This document shows, piece by piece, positions 7,739 to 16,625 of a DNA stretch of 36,377 nt. Below the pieces are notes generated by a model. It was given only the letters and a program-made list of their open reading frames with translations, searched no databases and had not been told where the DNA came from. Source of the stretch: Bacillota bacterium (lineage in GTDB: Bacteria; Bacillota; UBA4882; UBA8346); contig JAEZJK010000111.1 of the NCBI GenBank assembly GCA_023415835.1, positions 1-36,377 of the forward strand, written 5' to 3'. Each line of letters starts with the position of its first letter. The first letter of the stretch is position 1. The position numbers and the translations under genes are program-made.

Positions 7739-8491
7739 ATGAGGAAATCAAACTCAAAAACAGGACCGAAAATTTCCGAAACCGACCTTTTCAATCCAAT
7801 CCGCGAGTTTTTAATTAAAAGAGGCTATACCGTTAATAGCGAGGTTAAAAACTGCGATATCACCGCAGTAAAAGAGGAAGAGCTTTTAGTGGTTGAACTG
7901 AAGAGTGGTTTTAATGCTACGCTATTAATTCAGGCTGCTAAACGTCAACGGCTAGCAGATGCAGTTTACATCGCAATACCCATGCCTAAAACAGGGATTT
8001 TCTCAAGGAAATGGAAAGATATATGTTACTTGGTGCGCCGCTTGGGACTGGGGTTATTAGTAATATCTTTTTTAAAAAGCGGCCCAAGGGTAGAAGTTGT
8101 TTTAGAGCCGGGACCGTTTGATCATGAACGAAGCCGGCAATTAAACCGAAAAAAACGTGACGGTGTCATTGCGGAGATAAACAACCGTCATGGCGATTTT
8201 AATATCGGGGGGAGTACACGCCGAAAATTAATGACCGCTTATAAGGAAAATGCAATTCAAATCGCATGCTATCTGAAGAAATGCGGGCCGCTCTCACCCC
8301 GGCAATTAAAAAATCTGGGAACTGGTACTAAAACAAGCTCAATTCTTCAAAAAAACTTCTACGGTTGGTTCGAAAGGGTGACTAAGGGTCTTTATCAAAT
8401 AACTCCCGAAGGCATCCGTTCTTTAGACAGCTACCCGGAACTGGTTGATTACTATTTTAAAGGGCTTTCCGAATCAAGAACCGGGTTATGA
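7739..8491 (+). CDS. DUF2161 family protein, predicted PD-(D/E)XK nuclease fold
   Basis: The N-terminal half reads DLFNPIREFLIKRGYTVNSEV, then CDITAV and VVELKSG. This gives the D...ExK arrangement of PD-(D/E)XK phosphodiesterases, as annotated for DUF2161. The C-terminal ~75 residues (from about GGSTRRKLMTAYKENAIQIA) look like a winged-helix region. The protein is 250 residues, soluble, with no nearby partner. DNA substrate or cellular role is unknown. The start ATG has only a distant GAAGGGA, so the N-terminus is moderately certain. The 204 bases before it hold nothing I recognise. Confidence 0.7.
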   Translation: MRKSNSKTGPKISETDLFNPIREFLIKRGYTVNSEVKNCDITAVKEEELLVVELKSGFNATLLIQAAKRQRLADAVYIAIPMPKTGIFSRKWKDICYLVRRLGLGLLVISFLKSGPRVEVVLEPGPFDHERSRQLNRKKRDGVIAEINNRHGDFNIGGSTRRKLMTAYKENAIQIACYLKKCGPLSPRQLKNLGTGTKTSSILQKNFYGWFERVTKGLYQITPEGIRSLDSYPELVDYYFKGLSESRTGL

Positions 8492-8566
8492 TTGAAGTAT
8501 AGTTTGCATTTAACAGTAGAAATTGTTAATATTAATCAGAACAATACTTCTTAATTTTGTTACGGG

Positions 8567-9241
8567 GTGAGTTTTATCAATATAATCAAAGCCTTTATCT
8601 TCGATATGGATGGAGTGCTTACCGATACAGTCGAATTGCATTATCAATCTTTTAAAAGACTCGCTTTAGAGGAAAAAATTCCATTTAACCGGGAGATCAA
8701 TGAACATTTGAGAGGGTTATCACGGGAAGATTCTTTGGCGTTTTTGTTTAAAGGCCGGGTTTTATCACCAACAGAACTTCAACGGTTGATGCAGAAAAAA
8801 AACGAATACTTTTTAGAACTAGCCGCAACAATGACCTCCGCTGATTTATTGCCTGGGGTCGAAAATTTGCTCGATCTCTTAAAAGAAAAAGGCTTTAAAA
8901 TCGCTATCGCTTCTTCAAGTAAGAATACAAAACTAATCATTAAAAGCCTTAATATAGAAAGTTATTTTGACAGCATCTCCGATGGTTATAGTGTCAAACT
9001 AGCCAAACCAGCCCCGGATCTTTTCCTTCACGCCGCCAACTGCCTGGGGATTAAGCCTCCTGCTTGTATAGTTATAGAAGACGCCGCAGCTGGAATCGAA
9101 GCTGCCCTGGCTGCTAAGATGCATGTGATCGGAATCGGTCCCCAAAAAAGAGTCGGAAATGCCGATTTTATCTTTGATTCTGTTTCTGCCATTAACTTGG
9201 ATTATATTTTAAATGAAATAAACAGCTCAATTGATTATTGA
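8567..9241 (+). CDS. Beta-phosphoglucomutase-like HAD protein
   Basis: HAD motif I is FDMDGVLTDT. The cap contains GLSREDSL, close to the substrate-loop signature of beta-phosphoglucomutases. Motif II is IASSSKNT, the Lys lies in KLAKPAPD, and motif III is VIEDAAAGIEAA. It most likely interconverts a beta-sugar 1-phosphate and 6-phosphate, or dephosphorylates a sugar phosphate. GTG 8567 is the only conventional start but overlaps its own ribosome site. GGGGTGA (8564-8570) is instead placed 5 bases before ATC 8576, which would give MNIIKAFIFDMDG, the usual N-terminus for the family. The gene lies 40 bases upstream of rfaE2 and may be co-transcribed with it. Confidence 0.82.
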   Translation: MSFINIIKAFIFDMDGVLTDTVELHYQSFKRLALEEKIPFNREINEHLRGLSREDSLAFLFKGRVLSPTELQRLMQKKNEYFLELAATMTSADLLPGVENLLDLLKEKGFKIAIASSSKNTKLIIKSLNIESYFDSISDGYSVKLAKPAPDLFLHAANCLGIKPPACIVIEDAAAGIEAALAAKMHVIGIGPQKRVGNADFIFDSVSAINLDYILNEINSSIDY

Positions 9242-9281
9242 GGGTTAAACTTAATATTGGCTATTAAAGGAGATTGAAAAC

Positions 9282-9752
9282 TTGATCATCAAAGAACCGG
9301 CTTTGATAAATGAAATTCAAAAATGGCATTCCGGCCATAAAAAAATTGTTTTAACCAATGGTTGTTTTGACTTAATACATGTGGGGCACTTACGTACGTT
9401 TTATGAAGCAAAAAAGTTGGGCGATTTATTGATTGTCGGGATCAACAGTGATCAATCAGTGCGTTCCCTAAAAGGTGAAACGCGGCCGATTATTTCCGAA
9501 CAAGATCGGGCCGAACTGGTTTCCGCCCTAAAACCGGTCGATTATGTTATTATCTTTAATGAGAAGAATGTTTCCCGTTTGTTGAAATTGGTTAAACCCG
9601 ATGTTTATGTCAAAGGCGGGGACTACACTTTGGAAAGTTTGCCGGAAAAAGAAACCATAGCCCGGTTCGGTATTAAAGTTGAATTTATTCCTTTGGTTGT
9701 TGGGATATCAACTACTGAACTGATTAAACGGATCCGTACGGCTAATATTTGA
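9282..9752 (+). CDS. rfaE2: D-glycero-beta-D-manno-heptose 1-phosphate adenylyltransferase
   Basis: The 156-residue nucleotidyltransferase has TNGCFDLIHVGHLRTF with the HxGH motif, the INSDQSVRSLKG block, YVKGGDYT, and STTELIKRIR near the C-terminus. This corresponds to the free-standing C-terminal domain of HldE, which makes ADP-heptose from heptose 1-phosphate and ATP. The kinase half is absent here. Start TTG 9282 is supported by AAAGGAG about 9 bases upstream. In Gram-positives the product can feed S-layer or capsule glycosylation; in diderms, lipopolysaccharide. Which applies is not determinable from this window. Confidence 0.88.
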   Translation: MIIKEPALINEIQKWHSGHKKIVLTNGCFDLIHVGHLRTFYEAKKLGDLLIVGINSDQSVRSLKGETRPIISEQDRAELVSALKPVDYVIIFNEKNVSRLLKLVKPDVYVKGGDYTLESLPEKETIARFGIKVEFIPLVVGISTTELIKRIRTANI

Positions 9753-9972
9753 TTGGGGTTTTTATTTATATTTACAATTTTTTTTTGGATAATACAAATT
9801 TACAGAAGTAGTTTTGCAGGAAATTTTAGAGAAAAATTGAATTATTTTTAAGTGTAATTAATAACTATTTTTAAATCAAGTTATCCATTGGAATTAGACG
9901 GTATTACTGATAATAAAATTGGCTGACATTCAATTTATTTCTCAGTTTGCATAGGTTTGAAAAGAGGCTGAT

Positions 9973-10641
9973 TTGATGAGGGTAAATAAATATTTGATTT
10001 TTTATATCTCTTTAGCGCTTTGCGTGGTTTTAATTATTTTTTATATTAATAATACATTAAATAATAGTGAAAGTAATGCCAAGATTAAATTATTGAAAGA
10101 ATTGAATTTTAAACCTCATAAAAATAAATTAACCTTAAACGAGAGTTTGCCGGATACTAAAAACAAGGTTGAAACCCCTGGGTTCATTAATTCAGGGATC
10201 AACAACCATCAACAACGGATCGACGAAGTTATTTATGAAGGGTTAGATTTTCGTTTAGGTGAAACCAAAAATGAGATTATTCAAAATTTAGGCGAACCTC
10301 TAAAAATTGTTGAAAATTCTATTATAAGCCGGCATCGGCCTGATATTAGCGATAAATTATATGACTTGATTTATGATGGTTTAGAAACTAGAATATACTA
10401 CGCCACTGCCGATGAAAAAGAATTGGTGCTTAGAATTTTAATCAAAAATGAAAAATTTAAAGTAAAATATGGATTGAATATTGGGGTAACCGAGGAATAT
10501 ATTATTGGGGTGCTCGGCCCGCCATCGTTCAAAGAGAAAGATCTATATGAATTTAACGACTCAAACGGGTTTGCTAAACTTCGTTTTTATTTTGATTCAA
10601 GTAGCTTAATTAAGATTGAATGGAACTTTGAAGAAAATTAA
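9973..10641 (+). CDS. Membrane-anchored protein with two SmpA/BamE-like repeats
   Basis: A short basic N-terminus and a hydrophobic segment (about residues 7-26) anchor a ~195-residue extracytoplasmic part. Two similar modules are visible: DFRLGETKNEIIQNLGEPLKI and LNIGVTEEYIIGVLGPPSFK, each of the form G-x-T/V-x-x-E/Y-I-I-x-x-L-G-x-P. This recalls the SmpA/OmlA (BamE) or YycH-like lipoprotein fold. No lipobox is seen. AGAGG precedes the TTG/ATG pair. Function unknown. The ~220 bases upstream are AT-rich with no feature I can support. Confidence 0.6.
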   Translation: MMRVNKYLIFYISLALCVVLIIFYINNTLNNSESNAKIKLLKELNFKPHKNKLTLNESLPDTKNKVETPGFINSGINNHQQRIDEVIYEGLDFRLGETKNEIIQNLGEPLKIVENSIISRHRPDISDKLYDLIYDGLETRIYYATADEKELVLRILIKNEKFKVKYGLNIGVTEEYIIGVLGPPSFKEKDLYEFNDSNGFAKLRFYFDSSSLIKIEWNFEEN

Positions 10642-10801
10642 GCAAATCAATCCATATTTTGAATCTAAATCAAAAAATTATTGACTACTCAAATTATCAT
10701 TTTTTTTGCAGTTTCATAGGTAAAAATAGGATTTTAAGGCAATATTTTATTTTTATTGATATATATAGGATTAGTTTTTTTAATGGAGGCTCCGAATAAA
10801 T

Positions 10802-12673
10802 ATGGGATCTAAAAATAAACTAAATTCCGATTTAACCGGAGTTAGGGAAGAAGATAATTCAAGTTTATTTCCTGATTTGGTTTTGGAGATTGATAACAAT
10901 GGATTAATACTTGAAAAAATTGCCCCTTTGAAAATTCCCTCCTACTTATTTGCCAATCTATCCCCAGGTATAAACTTTCGCCAGCTAATACCTAACAGTG
11001 CGGAACTTTTTGAATCACATTTGCGAATATTAAATCAAACTGGAAAAGTTCAACGTTTCATGCTCTCCCTTTCTTCCTGTTTTTGTGAAGTCCGTCTAAA
11101 TCCAAATACTTATAATAGGATTATCTTAATTGTCAGTGAACTGACTTCAAGTAAACCAACTAAATTGATATTCGAAAATAACATTTTCAACAAAAAAGAA
11201 AACTTGGATGTCACGTTACGTTCAATTGCAGACGGGATAATCGCCACCGATATCAACGGTAAGATTATCTTTATGAACAATGCGGCCATAGAAATAACAG
11301 GTTGGGCGTTGGAAGAGGCCATTGGAGAAAGCCTAAGCACTGTTTATCACACTTCAAACCAGGAGGAAACTAATCATGCTAAGTCTTTCGATTTTCGGGA
11401 ACATACATTTTTATTTACTAAAGATGGCCGGCAAAGGGTAATTACAGATAGTGGGGCTTCGATCCATGATAAAGATGGAAATATCACCGGAGTGGTAGTG
11501 GTTTTTCGGGATATAACTGAAAAATGGCGTATGGAAGAAGAAATTGAACGGACTCAACGTTTAGAGTTTATTGGGAACCTTGCCGGTGGCATCGCTCATG
11601 ATTTTAATAATATCTTATCGGTTGTTTTGGCAAATATTCAGCTGGTTAAAATATTGCAAGAAAAAGGCAGGGACACCAATAAATATTTAAACGGCATGGA
11701 AGATGCAGTAAACCAAGCCTCTTCTTTAACTAAACAATTGCTTACATTTGCTAAGGGAGGTGCCCCGGTTAAGAAACCTGCCTTATTAGTGGATTTATTA
11801 ATGGAAACAGTTGAATTAGGCATTAAAGGGACTAATATAGAATGTAGTTTTTCAATTCAAAAGCAGTTATGGCCAGTGGAGATAGATTCAGGCCAAATCA
11901 GTCAAGTTTTTAATAATCTGACCAATAATGCCGTTCAGACGATTCACGGTGATGGAAAGATTCAAATTGCCGCTCAAAATATCTCAGTCACGAATCAGGA
12001 TTTATTACCATTATCCCTCGGGGATTATATTCAGATAACTTTTAAAGACAATGGGCCAGGGTTATCTAATGAAAAATTAACTAGAATTTTCGATCCCTAC
12101 TATCAATTTGGCCAGAAGGAAAGTGGCTTGGGTTTGGCGGTTGTTTATTCAATTATCAAGAGGCATAACGGGTTTATTAATGTCCAATCCGAGCTGGGAG
12201 TCGGCACTTGTTTTACAATTTATCTTCCAGCCGTGGGAAAGAATAGTCCGGTGCAAGAGTTGATTCCAGAGCCCAATCAAAAAGGTAAAAAAATATTACT
12301 AATGGATGATGAAACGCATATTACCGAGCTTGTCGGAGAGATGCTCGACCAGATGGATTACTGTGTTGAGACGGCAAAAAATGGTGCAGATGCATTAGAA
12401 CTATTTAAACAAGCCCAAAAAACCGAGGCGCCATTCGATGTGATAATTATGGATCTTACTGTGCCAGGCGGAATTGGGGGTAAAGAGGCGATTTCATTCC
12501 TCCGTGAGCTTGATCCAACTGTTAAGGCGATTGTTTCAAGCGGTTATTCCAATGATCCGGTAATGTCAGATTGTAAAAGTTATGGGTTCAGCGGAATGGT
12601 TTCTAAACCATATAAAATTGAAGAATTGTGTAAGGAAATAAACCGTGTTCTAAACCAGGATTCTGTCGTTTAA
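10802..12673 (+). CDS. Soluble PAS hybrid histidine kinase with receiver domain
   Basis: A 623-residue signalling protein with no membrane segment. In order: an N-terminal PAS-like region (~25-120), a PAS domain (~135-245, DGIIATDINGKIIFMNNAA), HisKA with AGGIAHDFNNIL (phospho-acceptor His266), HATPase (N box NNLTNNAVQT ~372-380, G1 DNGPGLS ~417, G2 SGLGLAVV ~441) and a C-terminal receiver (DDE ~502-504, phospho-Asp551 in MDLTVPGG, Thr/Ser ~580, Lys602). It senses a cytoplasmic cue and phosphorylates its own receiver; the output partner is not adjacent. The HDFNN H-box is typical of hybrid kinases. GGAGG lies 12 bases before ATG, a long spacing. Confidence 0.93.
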   Translation: MGSKNKLNSDLTGVREEDNSSLFPDLVLEIDNNGLILEKIAPLKIPSYLFANLSPGINFRQLIPNSAELFESHLRILNQTGKVQRFMLSLSSCFCEVRLNPNTYNRIILIVSELTSSKPTKLIFENNIFNKKENLDVTLRSIADGIIATDINGKIIFMNNAAIEITGWALEEAIGESLSTVYHTSNQEETNHAKSFDFREHTFLFTKDGRQRVITDSGASIHDKDGNITGVVVVFRDITEKWRMEEEIERTQRLEFIGNLAGGIAHDFNNILSVVLANIQLVKILQEKGRDTNKYLNGMEDAVNQASSLTKQLLTFAKGGAPVKKPALLVDLLMETVELGIKGTNIECSFSIQKQLWPVEIDSGQISQVFNNLTNNAVQTIHGDGKIQIAAQNISVTNQDLLPLSLGDYIQITFKDNGPGLSNEKLTRIFDPYYQFGQKESGLGLAVVYSIIKRHNGFINVQSELGVGTCFTIYLPAVGKNSPVQELIPEPNQKGKKILLMDDETHITELVGEMLDQMDYCVETAKNGADALELFKQAQKTEAPFDVIIMDLTVPGGIGGKEAISFLRELDPTVKAIVSSGYSNDPVMSDCKSYGFSGMVSKPYKIEELCKEINRVLNQDSVV

Positions 12674-12856
12674 ACTGATTCCACTCTTTAACCTTTCGAC
12701 TTTCAAACCTTCAACTTCTATTTTTCACCTTCCCTTAGCCCCCTTATGTTATTATTTTTAAATCCAGGCAGGAAATACATGCCAATCAGCGAAATCATTA
12801 TTAATTCATTTGTTTTTATTAATGTTTTGGTTTTGGTAATCGCTAGGGGTGAGAAA

Positions 12857-14194
12857 TTGAAGCTGAAATTGATATTTTGCCTAAGCCTATTTTCCTTTAT
12901 GGCTATTAACTTTTCAGTACTATCCCAAGATAGTTTGCCCGAGATTATTAAGAAAATTGAGACTTCGATTATTGTTGTGTTAACTTACGATTGGGAAGGT
13001 AAATTATTAGGCCAGGGAACCGGGTTCTTCATAAATGAAAATGGGGAAGCAATTACCAATCGCCACGTGCTGGAAGGGGCAGTCCGCGCTGAGGTTAAAA
13101 CCATCGACGGCAAGATTTATCCAATAACTAAAATTATTGCTGAGGATCTAGATGGAGATATTTTAAAAATCGAAGCAGCCATCCCCAAAAATCAGCTCAA
13201 ATTTTTGGAGATTGGCGCTTCCCTTCCCGAGGTCGGAGAACGGGTGGTGGTCATCGGCAATCCATTAGGCCTCGAGCAAACGGTTTCCGATGGGATTGTG
13301 TCAGCAGTAAGGGAAATCCCAATTTTCGGAAAGATTATTCAAATTTCAGCTCCGATTTCACCAGGATCTAGCGGTAGCCCTGTGGTTAACCTTAAGGGAG
13401 AAGTAATCGGCGTCGCCACTTTTCAAATGGTAGAAGGTCAAAACTTAAATTTTGCAATTCCCGGCAGACGGATTATCGAACTAAGCGCCGGAAAACCTCA
13501 AAACCTTTTAGAATGGGGAACCACTCAAACCAAACCAACCCTTCCTCCGGCGAAACAGTATTATTCCGCCGGAGTTTCACTGATGTTGACTAAAAAATAT
13601 GCGAAAGCAATTTCCAGTTTTGAACAAGCAGTCAAGGAAGAACCGAAATTCGCCGAAGCCTTTTTTCATATCGGTTACTGCCATGATGAGTTAGGGGATC
13701 ATCAAGAAGCTGTGTCTGCCTTTAAAAAGGCTATTAGTTTAAAGCCTAATTTTGTCGAAGCTCATTATAACTTGGGAATCGCCTTAGATGGGTTAAATCA
13801 ATTTCAAGAATCAATTGAAGCTTACCGGCGGGCTTCCGTACTTAAACCGGATTTTTTTGAGGCGTTTTTCAACCTTGGAGTAGCCTTTGGCAAGGTGAAC
13901 CGGGTTCAAGATGCGGTTAATGCCTTTAAACAAGCTATCAAAATCAGCCCTGATGATGCCGAAGCCCATTTAAACCTGGGTATTGCATACGGCCATCTAG
14001 GTTTATACCAAGAAGCGCTTGGGGCCCTTAAACAAGCAATCCGGATTAACCCTGACGATCCTCAAGCTCATTATAGTATTGGGATAGTCTTCTTAAGTTT
14101 GGATGATCGTAATTCAGCTTTGCAAGAATATAAAATCCTGAAAGAACTGGATTTGGATATGGCTAACCGCTTATTTGATTTGATTTATAAGTAG
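12857..14194 (+). CDS. Secreted trypsin-like serine protease (HtrA-type) with six TPR repeats
   Basis: Signal sequence MKLKLIFCLSLFSFMAINFS is followed by an S1C protease domain: GTGFFINENGEAITNRHV (catalytic His), DLDGDILKIE (Asp) and SAPISPGSSGSPVV (catalytic Ser). There is no PDZ domain; six 34-residue TPR units follow from about KQYYSAGVSL to the C-terminus. I place the start at TTG 12857, just after AGGGGTGAG, because it creates the signal peptide; an ATG in frame at 12746 has no ribosome site. It likely degrades or chaperones envelope proteins, with TPRs giving client or partner contacts. 445 residues. Confidence 0.85.
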   Translation: MKLKLIFCLSLFSFMAINFSVLSQDSLPEIIKKIETSIIVVLTYDWEGKLLGQGTGFFINENGEAITNRHVLEGAVRAEVKTIDGKIYPITKIIAEDLDGDILKIEAAIPKNQLKFLEIGASLPEVGERVVVIGNPLGLEQTVSDGIVSAVREIPIFGKIIQISAPISPGSSGSPVVNLKGEVIGVATFQMVEGQNLNFAIPGRRIIELSAGKPQNLLEWGTTQTKPTLPPAKQYYSAGVSLMLTKKYAKAISSFEQAVKEEPKFAEAFFHIGYCHDELGDHQEAVSAFKKAISLKPNFVEAHYNLGIALDGLNQFQESIEAYRRASVLKPDFFEAFFNLGVAFGKVNRVQDAVNAFKQAIKISPDDAEAHLNLGIAYGHLGLYQEALGALKQAIRINPDDPQAHYSIGIVFLSLDDRNSALQEYKILKELDLDMANRLFDLIYK

Positions 14195-14258
14195 TCGTCC
14201 ACGTCAATTTCCAATTGACCCGTGTGAAATTATGAAAATGGGATTGACGTGGATCGAC
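14194..14258. terminator. Long inverted repeat after the protease gene
   Basis: CCACGTCAAT (14199-14208) pairs with ATTGACGTGG (14243-14252); GTCG (14194-14197) and CGAC (14255-14258) extend the stem across a small mismatch. There is no T-tract, so Rho-independent termination is doubtful. It may instead stabilise the mRNA 3' end. Confidence 0.4.
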
Positions 14259-14317
14259 AAACATCGATAGCATTTTCTAGATAGCTAAATCTATCAACAG
14301 CTTGAGAAGGTGATTGT

Positions 14318-16588
14318 TTGGACTTAAGCGGGATTTGGAAAACAATTGACGGCTCTCCCTATTATTTGCGCCAAGTTGATAATGACATATGGTGGCTAGG
14401 CGAACACCAAAATCAACAATGGTTTAATGTATTCAAGGGAGTGATAATCGGGGACAGTATTGAAGGGGAATGGGTCAATACCCCTAAGAGCGGGAATAGG
14501 GATTATGGAAAACTAATTCTATCTTTAAAAGGAAATAAGCTAATTTCGCTGATGAAAGAAGGTAACTTCAAAGATTTCGAATTGAAAAAAGAGAACATGA
14601 TCAGCCTTTTTGCCAGTCCGGTTTTTAACCAAAACCAATTTTTAACCACTGGTTTTAACGAGGCCGATAGCCTTACCGGAGGGTGGATCAGTGATGACTC
14701 CGGTTTTTATTATTTGCGTGAAACCGGCGAAGCCTTTTGGGGACTGGGGGAACACTCCAAACGTAATTGGGTCACCGTTTTTAAAGGGACTTGTTATGGG
14801 AATTCAATAAAATGCGATTGGGCTGACCTAAACAAAGGGAAAAGGGCTGGGAAAGGCAGTTTGGAATTGGAAATCAATTCGGATTCCCTAATCTTGAAAC
14901 GGTCGATTGAAACCGGAGGTTTCTCAAGTTCCTTCCTACATAAAATTACCGGGGTTTACTATCCCGGGGAGCTCGGTTTTGATCCCGATTATCATCCGGT
15001 AACCTGGAACATCAAATGGAACGGGAAATCCGGCCTTAATTATGAAGCATATGATACCATATACCGGCCGCCATATATTCAAAATGTAACTACCGATGCG
15101 GCTACGGTGCTCTGGAGAGTCAGCCTTCCCAAAGGGGTCAATCCTGAGGCCGTAATCGATTCCATCAAGGCAGAGGTTTTGCTAGCGCCCCGTGAAACTC
15201 CCATAGCCAATGGTACTAAGTATTCGGTTCAAGGTGGAATTGAAATAAGCGACTGTTCTTGGGCCTACGATTCAGTATATAGTAAGGGGATTAACAGCCT
15301 CAAAGGCCGAAATATCAAAGTTAAAAACGAGATTCAGTTGGCTTCTTCGAATGCCCGCCCGGTAATTCAATTCCGGGTAAGGTTTTCCGGCTTACAACCT
15401 GGTAAAGTTTATCATTACCGTATCAAATCGGATACGCTCGATCCGGCCGCAGCATTGATCAAAGAAGATACTGATTATCTAACTTTAGCCAATGATATTT
15501 CATTTAAAACAGCTAACCTTCCCCAATCGAATCAAGCTATCCGGTTCCTGGCCATGGGCGATTTGGGTCCAGGCAAAGGTAAACCTGACTATTTTTATGA
15601 TGTCTTTGACCTCTTTCACGACGTAGTCCGTAATTACAGCCCTGATTTTTGGGTAGCACCAGGTGATTTGGAAAACCATTGGGGGGGTTCCCCTAATGCC
15701 ATGGATCCCTTCTTTTTCAACGTTTATAATGCTTATTTAAACAGTAGTTTCAGCAACGCTCCCCGTTGGACCTCTGCTAACAGTGAAAAAGCCAAAGAAA
15801 CTAAAAACAAGGCCTTCCAAAGGCCTCCGTATTATGGGGTTTTAGGCGGGCTTCCGGTTTATCCCGCTGTAGGTAATGCCGATTTGAAAGGTAACGGCAA
15901 TAATAGGCCTTTGGAAAACTGGCGTAAATCCTATTTAAGTAATTTTGATTTACCGGCGGACGGCAGTTTTAACCGGACCGGACAGGGCTTGTTTTATACT
16001 TTCCGCTATGGCGATGTAGTTATGGTTTCGTTGGCGATTCCCGAAACAGCCGATAGTTCCGGCCGCGGAATTGATTGGTGGAATGAGTGGGGTTATCGCC
16101 AATTAAATTACTTGAAAGCATACTTAAATTCCCTTAAGGATGTAATTTCTAACCCTCACACTTGGTTAGTTGTTTATTTTCATGACCATCATTGGGGTTA
16201 TAGCCCTTCCAATGAAATGCAGTTGAACTTCTCCCATCTCCTGGCCGAGCTGGGTGTTGATTTGGTAATCATGGGGCACCAACACTTTTTCGCCCATAAG
16301 ACCGTCAGGCACGGAGCATATGATTACCGGGCCGTAGTTGTCGGGAACGGCGGTTTTGGGGCGGCAAACACTTGTAAAAGGCCGGGTTTTATTATGGCTA
16401 ATATTTATCAAGATACTTTGGAGTATTGGAAGTTCGATACTCACAGTTGTGGATTTCAAGGTATTCCCGAAAGCCGGGACGCTTTAGCGCCGGCTGTCAG
16501 GGAGTATTGTATGATGAAAAAGTTGGGTTTTGGCAAACATGAAACCAAAGAGCTGGATTTAAACTCGGCTTATCGTTTTAAAACGTGA
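14318..16588 (+). CDS. Purple-acid-phosphatase-like metallophosphoesterase with duplicated N-terminal module
   Basis: 756 residues. Residues ~1-75 and ~120-200 are two copies of an unnamed module (SGIWKTIDGSPYYLRQV...WWLGEH / GGWISDDSGFYYLRET...WGLGEH). A fibronectin-III-like region around ATVLWRVSL...RFSGLQPGKVYHYRI follows, as in purple acid phosphatases. Then comes the metal site: AMGDLGPG, APGDLENHW, VGNAD, YFHDHHW and MGHQHFFAH. These match GDxG, GDxxY, GN(H/D)(E/D), xxxH and GHxH, except that the Tyr ligand and one GNHD position are substituted. No signal peptide is apparent. TTG 14318 is preceded by AAGGTGA at proper spacing. Probable phosphomonoesterase or diesterase; substrate unknown. 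Confidence 0.8.
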   Translation: MDLSGIWKTIDGSPYYLRQVDNDIWWLGEHQNQQWFNVFKGVIIGDSIEGEWVNTPKSGNRDYGKLILSLKGNKLISLMKEGNFKDFELKKENMISLFASPVFNQNQFLTTGFNEADSLTGGWISDDSGFYYLRETGEAFWGLGEHSKRNWVTVFKGTCYGNSIKCDWADLNKGKRAGKGSLELEINSDSLILKRSIETGGFSSSFLHKITGVYYPGELGFDPDYHPVTWNIKWNGKSGLNYEAYDTIYRPPYIQNVTTDAATVLWRVSLPKGVNPEAVIDSIKAEVLLAPRETPIANGTKYSVQGGIEISDCSWAYDSVYSKGINSLKGRNIKVKNEIQLASSNARPVIQFRVRFSGLQPGKVYHYRIKSDTLDPAAALIKEDTDYLTLANDISFKTANLPQSNQAIRFLAMGDLGPGKGKPDYFYDVFDLFHDVVRNYSPDFWVAPGDLENHWGGSPNAMDPFFFNVYNAYLNSSFSNAPRWTSANSEKAKETKNKAFQRPPYYGVLGGLPVYPAVGNADLKGNGNNRPLENWRKSYLSNFDLPADGSFNRTGQGLFYTFRYGDVVMVSLAIPETADSSGRGIDWWNEWGYRQLNYLKAYLNSLKDVISNPHTWLVVYFHDHHWGYSPSNEMQLNFSHLLAELGVDLVIMGHQHFFAHKTVRHGAYDYRAVVVGNGGFGAANTCKRPGFIMANIYQDTLEYWKFDTHSCGFQGIPESRDALAPAVREYCMMKKLGFGKHETKELDLNSAYRFKT

Positions 16589-16625
16589 AACTCATTAAAC
16601 TGAGAAATTTTAGGGAGGCTTAATC

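Noticed and set aside
16166..16459. 97-codon minus-strand frame within the metallophosphoesterase gene
   Set aside because: It lies over the conserved metal-binding motifs of the plus-strand gene; a shadow frame.
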